Source: Salinisphaera sp040361255
GTDB lineage: Bacteria; Pseudomonadota; Gammaproteobacteria; Nevskiales; Salinisphaeraceae
Length of the DNA stretch: 64,000 bases
Direction of reading: 5' to 3'
Assembly: GCF_040361255.1 (NCBI RefSeq)
Contig: NZ_APNG01000020.1
Span: forward strand, 1 to 64,000
The position numbers and the translations under genes were made by a program. Shown here one piece after another: positions 1 to 7,353 of the stretch; position 1 is the first letter of the stretch; every line of letters starts with the position of its first letter. The notes beneath the pieces are model-generated. The model did not search any database. It saw nothing but the letters and a program-made list of their open reading frames with translations, and was not told the DNA's origin.

Positions 1-2367
1 ACCTGGAATATACAGGCGCCGGTCGGCCAGATCGCGAATACGCGGTGCGAAGCGATACCCCAGTAGCTGCATCAACGCGAATACATGATCGGTAAAACCG
101 GCTGTATCGGTGTAGTGCTCGGCGATCCGTAGATCCGATTCGTGATACAGCAGTCCGTCCAAGACATGGGTCGCATCGCGAACCGTGGCATTGATGACCT
201 TGGTGTGGAACGGCGCATATTGATCGGAGATATGCGTGTAGAACTGCACGCCCGGTTCCTGGCCGTACTTCAGGTTCACGTGGCCGGCAAACTGGCCCCG
301 GCCCCCGGCCTTGAAGTTCTGGCCGTCCGACGACGACGTGGTGCCGTCGCCCCAGTACGCCGCGAACGGCTGGCGAAACTGGGCATTGGTTAATTCAGAT
401 AATGCCGCTGCATAGGTCTCGTCGCGGATATGCCAGGCTTGCAGCCACGTTAGCTTGGCGTAGGTGGCATCGGGACAGGATTCGGCCATCTTTGCCAGCC
501 CGAGGTTGATCGCGTCCGCCAGGATCGTGGTCAACAACAACTGCCGGTCACCGGTGGCGGCGCCACTTTTGAGATGGGTAAAGTGCTGCGTAAAGCCGGT
601 CCAGTCATCGACTTCCAGCAATAGTTCGGTGATCTTGAGATGAGGCAGCCGACTGTAGGCCTGCTGCATCAGCGCTTCCGCGCCGTCGGGCACGGCCTTA
701 TCCAGCGGTGTGATCTTGAGACGGCCCGCGGGCGTGAAGCCGGCATCCGGTAACGTATCGGCCGCGGCCAATCGCTCGACGGTGGCCAACTCGTGTGCCA
801 AAGCACTCAATCGGGATTCGAGATAACCTTCGCAATCGGTTTCGATCGCCAATCCCAGCGCTTGCTGCTCGCGCTGATCGACGAAGCGCGCTGGCGGCAG
901 CAAGTAATCCTCGAAGTCCTTGAACTGGCGCGAATTCTGCACCCAGATGTCGCCCGAACGCAGCGCGTTCTTGAGTTCCGATAACACGCACAACTCATAG
1001 AAACGTCGGTCAATCCCGCCGGCTGTATAGACCAAAGTCGCCCAGCGCTTACGAATGAAGCGGGTCGGCGCATCGTCGGGTACTTTCCGGGCTTGGTGCC
1101 GGTTCATGTCTTTCAACAGCTCGATACCTGCGAGCAGTTCGCGTGCCGCCGGTGCGGCCTTCAGTTTCAACGATTCCAGAAGCGTCGGTGTATAGCGCCG
1201 AAGGGCATTGAAGCCGCTACCGATCAAGGCGAGGTAATCGAAGTCTTCGGATTGCGCCAGCTTCTCCGCTTCAGCGATGCTTTCGCTGAATACGTCCCAC
1301 GGCACGATCGCTTCGATTGCAGCAAACGGATCGCCGCCGTTTTGCTTGGCCTCAAGCAGTGCGCGGCCGACGCGGGAGTACAGGCGAACCTTGCTATTGA
1401 TTTCCTTTCCGGATTGCTGGAACCGCTCGGCATGGGTGCGTTTGGCCTTATTGAACAGCGAGCCCATGAAGCGATCGTGCAGATCGATAATTTCGTCGAT
1501 CAGCGTGGCACGCGTATCGAGGAGAACCGCGGCCAGCGTCGCATGACGACGCGTCGATTCCAGGTCGCGCAAGTGCTGGGCCGTCATTTGGCCACCCTCG
1601 CGAGCCAATTTCAGCAGGCGGTTCTGGTGAACGACGTGTTCCAAACCGGTCGGCAAGTCCAAATCATGAACGGTTTGCAACCGTTCGAGGTGCGCCCGAA
1701 TATGCTTTGGCCGCGGCGGGCCCGGCGACTGGCGTAGCCAGGCGAGCGTGCTATGCGCGGTCTCGGCGCGAATCGCCAAAAGCCGCGCAAAGGCATGCCG
1801 GTGATTAGCGGTTAACGGCGCGGTCAACGCCTCATAGACAAGGCGCGTGCCGCGTGTGAGCGCTTCGCTACATACGCGCTCGATGACCGCCAACGGCGGC
1901 AGGATGATGCGCTCTTGCCGCAGCTTCTCGACCAACGCCTCGGCCAGCACGATGCCCCGGTCCGTTTGCTGGGCCAGCTCGGCAATCGGTTTCATGAGCC
2001 GCCGATAATCCGCGCCGCTGAACGGGGACAGGTTTAACCAAGCCTGCAATTCGACCAAGTGCTCACGCCGGGTTTCGGGCCGCTGGGCATACTGCGGCCA
2101 GATGTCCGGATCAATATTCAGCTGTTGACCGATCAGGGCTAGCAAGGCGGCCGGCGGCCGCGCATCGGTCGGCAGCGTAACGCCGGGATAGCGTAGATAG
2201 CACAACTGCACCGCGAAACCGAGCCGGTTATGCGCACCGCGCCGTTGGGAAATGACCGCCAGCTCGGGTTCCGAGAAGGTGTAGTGTCGAATCAGTTCGT
2301 CGTCTGTCGCCGGGAAGGTCAGCAGGCTATCCCGGTCGGCGGCACTCAGTAGACGGCGACGGGGCAT
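1..2367 (-). CDS. tnpA: Tn3-family transposase TnpA, C-terminus cut by window edge
   Basis: This is the DDE transposase of a Tn3-family replicative transposon. The frame stays open from an ATG at 2367 to base 1, giving 789 codons of a protein usually near 1,000 residues; the C-terminal fifth, with the third catalytic acid (Glu), lies outside the window. The N-terminus (MPRRRLLSAADRDSLL) is the usual Tn3 DNA-binding opening. Two catalytic Asp are visible: D681 in SSSDGQNF and D754 in YTDTAGFTD, spaced as in Tn3 TnpA. It ends with the conserved GYRFAPRIRDLADRRLY block. The start lies 3 bp after the tnpR stop, so the two genes are co-transcribed. No frameshift was seen, so the element may be active. 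Confidence 0.96.
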   Translation of the reverse strand, partial: MPRRRLLSAADRDSLLTFPATDDELIRHYTFSEPELAVISQRRGAHNRLGFAVQLCYLRYPGVTLPTDARPPAALLALIGQQLNIDPDIWPQYAQRPETRREHLVELQAWLNLSPFSGADYRRLMKPIAELAQQTDRGIVLAEALVEKLRQERIILPPLAVIERVCSEALTRGTRLVYEALTAPLTANHRHAFARLLAIRAETAHSTLAWLRQSPGPPRPKHIRAHLERLQTVHDLDLPTGLEHVVHQNRLLKLAREGGQMTAQHLRDLESTRRHATLAAVLLDTRATLIDEIIDLHDRFMGSLFNKAKRTHAERFQQSGKEINSKVRLYSRVGRALLEAKQNGGDPFAAIEAIVPWDVFSESIAEAEKLAQSEDFDYLALIGSGFNALRRYTPTLLESLKLKAAPAARELLAGIELLKDMNRHQARKVPDDAPTRFIRKRWATLVYTAGGIDRRFYELCVLSELKNALRSGDIWVQNSRQFKDFEDYLLPPARFVDQREQQALGLAIETDCEGYLESRLSALAHELATVERLAAADTLPDAGFTPAGRLKITPLDKAVPDGAEALMQQAYSRLPHLKITELLLEVDDWTGFTQHFTHLKSGAATGDRQLLLTTILADAINLGLAKMAESCPDATYAKLTWLQAWHIRDETYAAALSELTNAQFRQPFAAYWGDGTTSSSDGQNFKAGGRGQFAGHVNLKYGQEPGVQFYTHISDQYAPFHTKVINATVRDATHVLDGLLYHESDLRIAEHYTDTAGFTDHVFALMQLLGYRFAPRIRDLADRRLYIPG

Positions 2368-2370
2368 GGT

Positions 2371-2931
2371 TCAGGCATCCGCTCGGAGGTATTGGTACAG
2401 CGTCTCGCGGCTAATACCCAGATCGCGGGCCAGCTTCGCTTTCTGCTCGCCGTCGGCCACGCGCTGTCGAAGCTCGGCGATCTGGTCGGACGACAAGGCT
2501 TTCTTACGCCCCTTGTACTTGCCTCGTCGCTTGGCCAGCGCGATGCCTTCGAGCTGACGTTCGCGGATCAGCGCGCGTTCGAATTCAGCGAACGCGCCCA
2601 TCACCGATAGCATGAGATTGGCCATCGGCGACGCCTCGGCAGTGAAGGTCAGATTCTCCTTCACGAATTCGATGCCGACACCGCGCTCAGTCAACGCGTA
2701 AACCAACCGGCGTAGGTCGTCGAGGTTGCGCGCCAGCCGATCCATGCTGTGGACCACAACGGTATCGCCTTCGCGGACGAACGCGATCAGCCGTTCCAAC
2801 TCGGGTCGGTGCGTGTCTTTGCCGGACGCCTTGTCGGTGAACACGCGATCGACTGTGACCTGCTCAAGCTGGCGCTCGACGTTCTGACCCACACTACTGA
2901 CGCGGACATAACCGATGCGTTGGCCGTTCAA
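2371..2931 (-). CDS. tnpR: Tn3-family resolvase TnpR (serine recombinase)
   Basis: Serine recombinase that resolves Tn3 cointegrates at the res site. The catalytic domain opens with QRIGYVRVSSVGQN (nucleophile among S12/S13), continues through HSMDRLARNLDDLR and ends in a helix-turn-helix (KLARDLGISRETLYQYL). A longer reading from a TTG at 2991 gives 206 residues, but the TTG at 2931 is preferred. It has GGGGAAG just upstream and gives 186 residues, the normal Tn3/Tn21 resolvase length, and it leaves the res-like repeats outside the gene. It lies directly upstream of tnpA on the same strand. Confidence 0.95.
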   Translation of the reverse strand: MNGQRIGYVRVSSVGQNVERQLEQVTVDRVFTDKASGKDTHRPELERLIAFVREGDTVVVHSMDRLARNLDDLRRLVYALTERGVGIEFVKENLTFTAEASPMANLMLSVMGAFAEFERALIRERQLEGIALAKRRGKYKGRKKALSSDQIAELRQRVADGEQKAKLARDLGISRETLYQYLRADA

Positions 2932-2951
2932 ATCGCTTCCCCGAGCCAATG

Positions 2952-3071
2952 TGTCAGATTGGACTCTATGACCCTGGACGACAAACGTCAATCATTGCTC
3001 AATGCGACTCTATCCTGACGCATTTGAGATCAGCCGCCTGACGTCCGGATAGGGTGTACTTTACCTTGACG
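2952..3071. other. Putative res site (three resolvase subsites)
   Basis: Upstream of tnpR there are three imperfect inverted motifs with TGTC/CGTC at one end and GACA/GACG at the other: 2952-2983 (32 bp), 2986-3020 (35 bp) and 3039-3071 (33 bp). The first two share an internal GACTCTAT. Position, number and length fit the three dimer-binding subsites of a Tn3-family res, which would also carry the tnpR promoter. Assignment rests on pattern and position only. Confidence 0.6.
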
Positions 3072-3150
3072 CACCAGCACAAGGTATGGCGTTCCCATTA
3101 GCCGAGAGAGGCGTAGCATTAGGTGCGGATTTAGCTCGGCCAAGTTTAAA

Positions 3151-3179
3151 CCCGGGCACAACACTTGAGTGTGCCCGGG
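3151..3179 (-). terminator. Rho-independent terminator after peroxiredoxin gene
   Basis: A perfect 10-bp stem (CCCGGGCACA / TGTGCCCGGG) with a 9-nt loop lies 27 bp past the peroxiredoxin stop. Read on the minus strand it is followed by TTTAAACTT, a weak T-tract. It marks the chromosome-side border next to the Tn3 element. Confidence 0.75.
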
Positions 3180-3206
3180 CGATCGCTTAGTCGCGCATTC
3201 CGCACA

Positions 3207-3842
3207 TTATTCGTTGGGCTGCTTGGTCATGCGCAGGTAGGGCTTGAGCTCGTTCCAGCCGGCCGGGAACAGCTTTTCGGCCTCTTCGTTGGACAGCGCA
3301 GGCGACACGATCACGTCGTCGCCGTCCTGCCAGTTGGCCGGGGTGGTGACCTTGTGATTGTCGGTGAGCTGCAATGAATCGACCACCCGCAGGATCTCGT
3401 CGAAGTTGCGCCCGGCGCTCTTCGGATAGGTCAGCGTCATCCGGATCTTCTTGTTGGAATCGATGATGAACACACTGCGCACCGTCGACGTATCGCCGGC
3501 GTTCGGGTGGATCATGTCGTAGAGTTCCGCGACCTTGCGGTCGGAATCGCCGATGATCGGGAAGTTCACGGACTGGCCTTGGGTTTCCTCGATATCGGCC
3601 GACCAGCGCTTGTGATCATCCACCGAATCCACCGATACCACGATGGCTTTAGTGTCGCGCTTGGCGAACTGTTCCTTGAGGCCGCCGACCGCGCCCAGCT
3701 CGGTGGTGCAGACCGGCGTGAAATCGGCCGGATGCGACATCAACATGCCCCAGCCGTCGCCGAGCCACTCGTGGAAATCGATGCGGCCTTCGGTGGTATC
3801 GGCCGTAAAGTTCGGTGCGGTATCGCCTAATCGTAGGCTCAT
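3207..3842 (-). CDS. 1-Cys peroxiredoxin (Prx6/AhpC-TSA family)
   Basis: Thiol peroxidase that reduces H2O2 and organic hydroperoxides in the cytoplasm. The 211-residue protein has the Prx6 layout: the peroxidatic site DFTPVCTTE with Cys45, then the C-terminal domain ending in GWNELKPYLRMT, typical of the 1-Cys subfamily. An AGGAG ribosome site precedes the ATG at 3842. It ends in its own terminator at 3151-3179. It lies on the same strand as, and 143 bp downstream of, the multicopper oxidase, which suits a metal and oxidative stress cluster. Whether it shares that transcript is not clear. Confidence 0.95.
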   Translation of the reverse strand: MSLRLGDTAPNFTADTTEGRIDFHEWLGDGWGMLMSHPADFTPVCTTELGAVGGLKEQFAKRDTKAIVVSVDSVDDHKRWSADIEETQGQSVNFPIIGDSDRKVAELYDMIHPNAGDTSTVRSVFIIDSNKKIRMTLTYPKSAGRNFDEILRVVDSLQLTDNHKVTTPANWQDGDDVIVSPALSNEEAEKLFPAGWNELKPYLRMTKQPNE

Positions 3843-3985
3843 ATCTATACTCCTGTTCGATGAAGAAGATGTCGGCGACCTTCAATGGACGCGGTCGCCG
3901 GGGCGGTCGGACCTAGCACGTACCGACCGATCGCTACGGTATCGCCTGCTTGGTGTCGTAGTGAATGCCGCGGGTGTAGCCGCGC

Positions 3986-5626
3986 TCATGCCCGGACGCG
4001 GTAATAGCGCATCATGCCGTTGTCCTCATGCTCCATGTTGTGACAATGGTAGATATAAAGCCCCTCGAAATCGGCGAAGGTCACCGCGATACGCACGCGT
4101 TCGCCCGGCAATACGAGTACCGTGTCGCGCCGGCCGGCATCCACCAGCCCGGCGGCCAGGCCGCTCCAGTGCCGGCGCCCGCCGATTGGCTCTCGCCCGA
4201 CGACCGCAAACTGCAGCCCGTGCACGTGCATGGGATGCGGCATCATGGAGTCGTTGACAAACTCCCAAACTTCGGTTTTTCCCAAGCGCACGATTTCGTC
4301 GTCGGCCACGGTGGCGCCTTTGAATTGGCGGCCGTTGATGGCGAAGCCGCGCATCATGACCCTACTCAGTTTGAAGCGACGCGCCGGGGTATCACGGTCG
4401 ACCGGCGGCGGCTGTAAATCCTCGGCAAGACGTTTGGGCAGTCGTTCCTTGCCGCGTTCGCGCCGCGTGACGCGCAGGGTGAGTATGTCGAAGCGGGCGC
4501 CGGCTGGCAGCTCCGAGCCGCCCATCATGTTTCCCATCATGCCGGCCCTACGACCATCTCTCTTGCAACCGTCGCCCATGCCGTCACCCATCATGTTGTC
4601 CATCATCCCGGCCTGGTAGCTGTCGCTGAGCAGGCGCAATTCATCGCCGGGGTCGTTCGTGGATAAATCCACCCACAGATCGATGCGCTGGGCCGGCGCC
4701 AGGGTCACGTAGGGATATTGGCCTGGCGCCGCCAGCAGGCCGCCGTCGGTGCCGAGCACGGTCATGGGCCGGCCGTCGCTCCAGGCCAGCTTGTAGATGC
4801 GCGAATTGGAGCCGTTGAGGATGCGCAGTCGGTACGGCCGGGTGGCGACTTCGCGTGCGGCATCGGGGCGGCCGTTGACCAGGATGCGGTCGCCGAGAAA
4901 GCCGCGCATGCGGGTCATCATGGTGCCCATGCCGCTGCCGATATAGGTCAACTCGTTGTCGCCGGCGAAGCGGCGGTCTTGCAGTACCAGGATCATTTCC
5001 TGGTCCCCGGCCGGCAGCCCCAGGGCGCGCTCGGCCTCGTCCTCGATGACTAGCGGGCCGGCCAGGCCGGCATAGGATTGGAAGCCGACCCGCCCACCAT
5101 TAGGGCCGTGCGGGTGCGGGTGGTACCAATACAGCCCAGCGCGGTCGCGCACCTCGAAGGCAACGGTCATGGCTTCGCCGGGCTTGATCGGCAGCCGCGG
5201 CTGGCCATCCACATCCGACGGCACGTGCAGGCCATGCCAATGCACGGTGGTGTCCTCCGGCAGGCCGTTCTCCAGCCGGGCGTGGAAACGCTGGCCGCGG
5301 CGTAGCCGGATCAACGGCCCGGTGTAGCTGTCGCCGACCGTGGCGAGAGTATCCGCGGGGCCGCCGCGCAGATCGGCCGTGTAGCGCCAGACCTCGCTGG
5401 GGGTGCCGTGCAGGATGGGCGCCGTGTCTGGCTGCGCACGCAGCCGCAGGTCGACATCGAAGGGGCCGTTTTCGAGGCCGTAATGGCCCGCGCCTTCGTG
5501 CTTCGTACCCGCGGCCGCGCTATCTTTACACGCCGTCAACAGGGTTGTGGGCGTCAAAGCGGTGATACCCGCAAGGCCGCCCACGCAACGCAATAGCATG
5601 CGGCGTTTAGGGTCGATCGTCGTCAT
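3986..5626 (-). CDS. Multicopper oxidase, CueO-like, Tat/lipoprotein signal
   Basis: Periplasmic multicopper oxidase, most likely a cuprous oxidase for copper tolerance. All copper-ligand blocks are visible: HWHGLH (H129, H131), YHPHPHG (H169-H173), a late HPMHVHG, and HCHNMEHEDNGMM at the C-terminus with type-1 Cys528. A Met-rich insert around residues 340-375 (repeated MMGxM motifs) is the CueO-type Cu(I)-binding feature. The N-terminus has KRRMLLR, close to a Tat motif, then a lipobox LLTAC with Cys33, so it may be exported folded and lipid-anchored. Its ATG overlaps the stop of the Met-rich gene by one base (TGATG), showing translational coupling. No copper-efflux gene is adjacent. Confidence 0.94.
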   Translation of the reverse strand: MTTIDPKRRMLLRCVGGLAGITALTPTTLLTACKDSAAAGTKHEGAGHYGLENGPFDVDLRLRAQPDTAPILHGTPSEVWRYTADLRGGPADTLATVGDSYTGPLIRLRRGQRFHARLENGLPEDTTVHWHGLHVPSDVDGQPRLPIKPGEAMTVAFEVRDRAGLYWYHPHPHGPNGGRVGFQSYAGLAGPLVIEDEAERALGLPAGDQEMILVLQDRRFAGDNELTYIGSGMGTMMTRMRGFLGDRILVNGRPDAAREVATRPYRLRILNGSNSRIYKLAWSDGRPMTVLGTDGGLLAAPGQYPYVTLAPAQRIDLWVDLSTNDPGDELRLLSDSYQAGMMDNMMGDGMGDGCKRDGRRAGMMGNMMGGSELPAGARFDILTLRVTRRERGKERLPKRLAEDLQPPPVDRDTPARRFKLSRVMMRGFAINGRQFKGATVADDEIVRLGKTEVWEFVNDSMMPHPMHVHGLQFAVVGREPIGGRRHWSGLAAGLVDAGRRDTVLVLPGERVRIAVTFADFEGLYIYHCHNMEHEDNGMMRYYRVRA

Positions 5627-5862
5627 CAGCTACGCAGGTACTTGATCAGCGCCACCACGGCGAGCACCAATACGCTCAACACGAGAAGCGCAAACAGCAT
5701 CCAGGCGACCATCATCGGGCCACCCATCATGCCGCATTGCATCATCGATTCGTTCATCATGCCGCCGTCGCCCATGCGGCCCGGGCCGGTCTGTCCCGCG
5801 GCAGGGGCTGTCCCCACGATGGCGCCCAGCAGGCTCAACAGCAATGCTACGAATAGTTTCAT
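5626..5862 (-). CDS. Small Met-rich membrane protein, probable copper partner of the oxidase
   Basis: A 78-residue protein with a signal peptide (MKLFVALLLSLLGAIVG...APAAG), a short Met/Gly-rich periplasmic stretch (MGDGGMMNESMMQCGMMGG, residues 30-48) and one C-terminal transmembrane helix (residues 51-73) with a basic end. The Met motifs and single Cys43 suggest Cu(I) binding. It is coupled to the oxidase by a one-base overlap and probably delivers or buffers copper for it. The start at 5862 is preferred for its clean signal peptide and an upstream GGA; an in-frame ATG at 5874 and a TTG at 5922 are alternatives. No named family is recognised. Confidence 0.8.
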   Translation of the reverse strand: MKLFVALLLSLLGAIVGTAPAAGQTGPGRMGDGGMMNESMMQCGMMGGPMMVAWMLFALLVLSVLVLAVVALIKYLRS

Positions 5863-5998
5863 GGTGTTTTCCATGCTTTTGGCCGGTAGCGATTTAGATG
5901 TCGTGCCGTACTTGTCATTCAAAATTACTCTGGCGTGCCCGGCCAGCGGTGGGGATGCAGGCAGTCCGAGCCGGGACTCAGCGATCCGGCCGAGACGC

Positions 5999-6505
5999 TC
6001 ACCCGCGGTATTTTGTATGCGCCCACATCAGTGATGCGGCGCCCGTTATGATCCAGACATCGGCCAGGTTGAATGCCGGCCAGTGATACTGTGCGTAATG
6101 GAAATCGAGAAAGTCGACGACATGGCCGCGTAGCAGGCGATCCGTCAAGTTGCCCAGCGCACCGCCTAAAATCGCACTGAGCGCGATCGCTTGACCTTGC
6201 GAAGCCACTCCGCGCCACAGCCAGCCCAGCAGCGAGGCTGATATAACGACGGCGACACCGATCAGGAATGCCCGCTGCCACCCACCGGCATCGGCCAGAA
6301 AGCTGAATGCAGCACCCGTATTGTGTAGAAGTGTCCAGTTAAAAAATTCTGTGACGGCTCTGCGCTCGCCATAGTCAAGATAGATACTGGCCGCATACTT
6401 GGTCACCTGATCCACGACCAGTAGCGCAAAGGTCAACCACAACCAGCGCAGCCTGCCGCGCGGGGTCAGTGCGTTCTCCTTGCTCACTATCGAACGCGTA
6501 GACAC
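5999..6505 (-). CDS. lspA: Lipoprotein signal peptidase II (accessory copy)
   Basis: Inner-membrane aspartyl protease that removes the signal peptide from diacylated prolipoproteins. The 168-residue protein has four hydrophobic segments and the family blocks LHNTGAAFSFL, GNLTDRLLRGHVVDF (catalytic D122) and FNLADVW (catalytic D149). The start is a GTG at 6505 with GGGGAG six bases upstream. It lies 84 bp after the cation transporter gene. Stand-alone lspA genes next to CDF or P-type metal exporters and MerR-type regulators are known from metal-resistance islands (compare pbrC in the lead-resistance pbr operon). This is therefore probably an accessory copy, not the housekeeping gene, which would usually follow ileS. 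Confidence 0.93.
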   Translation of the reverse strand: MSTRSIVSKENALTPRGRLRWLWLTFALLVVDQVTKYAASIYLDYGERRAVTEFFNWTLLHNTGAAFSFLADAGGWQRAFLIGVAVVISASLLGWLWRGVASQGQAIALSAILGGALGNLTDRLLRGHVVDFLDFHYAQYHWPAFNLADVWIITGAASLMWAHTKYRG

Positions 6506-6589
6506 CAGACACTCCCCTGGCGCCCTTGTTCTGCCGCACGCACCGTAGTACGTCGGCAGACGTTCATGTTGCCGGCACCGATTGCCACG

Positions 6590-7219
6590 TCAAGGCGCTT
6601 CCGATGGCGATGATGCCTCAAGTTCGGCTCGGGTTTTACGCGCGTCCTTGAGGATGCGGATACCGCCGAGCAGCACGATGATTCCGACGACAAGACCGAT
6701 GATGAGGTCAGGAAAACGGCTATCGAGGAAGTAGACAAGCGCGCTGCCGACAATGACGCCAACATTGGCAATCACGTCATTGGCCGAAAAGATCCAACTG
6801 GCGCGCATATGGACGCCGCCTTCCCGATGGCGGGCGATGATGAGCAAACACGTGATATTCGCGACAAGTGCCGCCAAGCCCATCGCCACCATGTAGGCGG
6901 GCTCGGGGTCGCTGCCCATCACGGTCCGTCGGACCACTTCGCCCAAGGCGAACAAAGCGAGCAGTATCTGCACGACCCCGCCTATGGACGCGGCGCGTGC
7001 TTTGTGGTAAGCGGCGCGACCGACCGCGTACAACCCAGCCGAATAAACCGCCGCATCAGCGAAGTTGTCGAGTGAATCGGCGATCAGCGCCGTGGAGCCG
7101 CCTAGCAGACCAATCGCGAATTCAGCCAGGAACATCACGCCGTTAATCGCCAGCAGCCAGTACAGCGCAGTTTGTTGCGCTTTGTCCTTGGCCTCGAATT
7201 CACAGCCGCAATCAGACAT
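6590..7219 (-). CDS. Short cation diffusion facilitator (metal exporter)
   Basis: Inner-membrane metal-proton antiporter of the CDF group, 209 residues with about six hydrophobic helices and almost no C-terminal cytoplasmic domain. Helix 2 carries IADSLDNFADA (D48, D51, D55). In helix 5 the expected HxxxD is reduced to F144xxxD148 (FSANDV), so the transport site is non-canonical. The N-terminus has Cys4 and Cys6 (MSDCGCEF), possible metal ligands. The ATG at 7219 has GGAGA eight bases upstream. It is preceded by its own MerR-type promoter at 7319-7349 and followed by lspA. The metal cannot be read from sequence; Cd, Zn, Pb, Co or Hg are candidates from context. Confidence 0.88.
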   Translation of the reverse strand: MSDCGCEFEAKDKAQQTALYWLLAINGVMFLAEFAIGLLGGSTALIADSLDNFADAAVYSAGLYAVGRAAYHKARAASIGGVVQILLALFALGEVVRRTVMGSDPEPAYMVAMGLAALVANITCLLIIARHREGGVHMRASWIFSANDVIANVGVIVGSALVYFLDSRFPDLIIGLVVGIIVLLGGIRILKDARKTRAELEASSPSEAP

Positions 7220-7318
7220 GTTACATGGTCTCCGAGAAGCGTTAGAACCGCTCGTGTTTAGGCGACAACGCCTTATACGCCCGGCCGTAATCAGCTATTG
7301 ATCGTAGTATCGAGCGCA

Positions 7319-7349
7319 AGCCTAAAACCTCTAGCAACTAGAGAGTCAA
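7319..7349 (-). promoter_or_regulatory. MerR-type promoter/operator of the CDF-lspA genes
   Basis: Read on the minus strand this is TTGACT, then a 19-bp spacer, then TAGGCT. The spacer holds a perfect dyad, CTCTAG-TTG-CTAGAG, at 7329-7343. A 19-bp spacer with a central dyad is the hallmark of promoters untwisted by MerR-family activators. It lies immediately past the lnt stop and about 95 bp before the CDF start, so it allows the CDF and lspA genes to be induced independently of lnt. Confidence 0.85.
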
Positions 7350-7353
7350 GCAG

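Noticed and set aside
3207..3842. Peroxiredoxin as a passenger gene of the Tn3 element
   Set aside because: Not supported on present evidence: no transposon end was found beyond it. Left open in the finding on the missing right end.
5863..5922. TTG start at 5922 for the Met-rich protein
   Set aside because: It would add 20 hydrophilic residues before a normal signal peptide.
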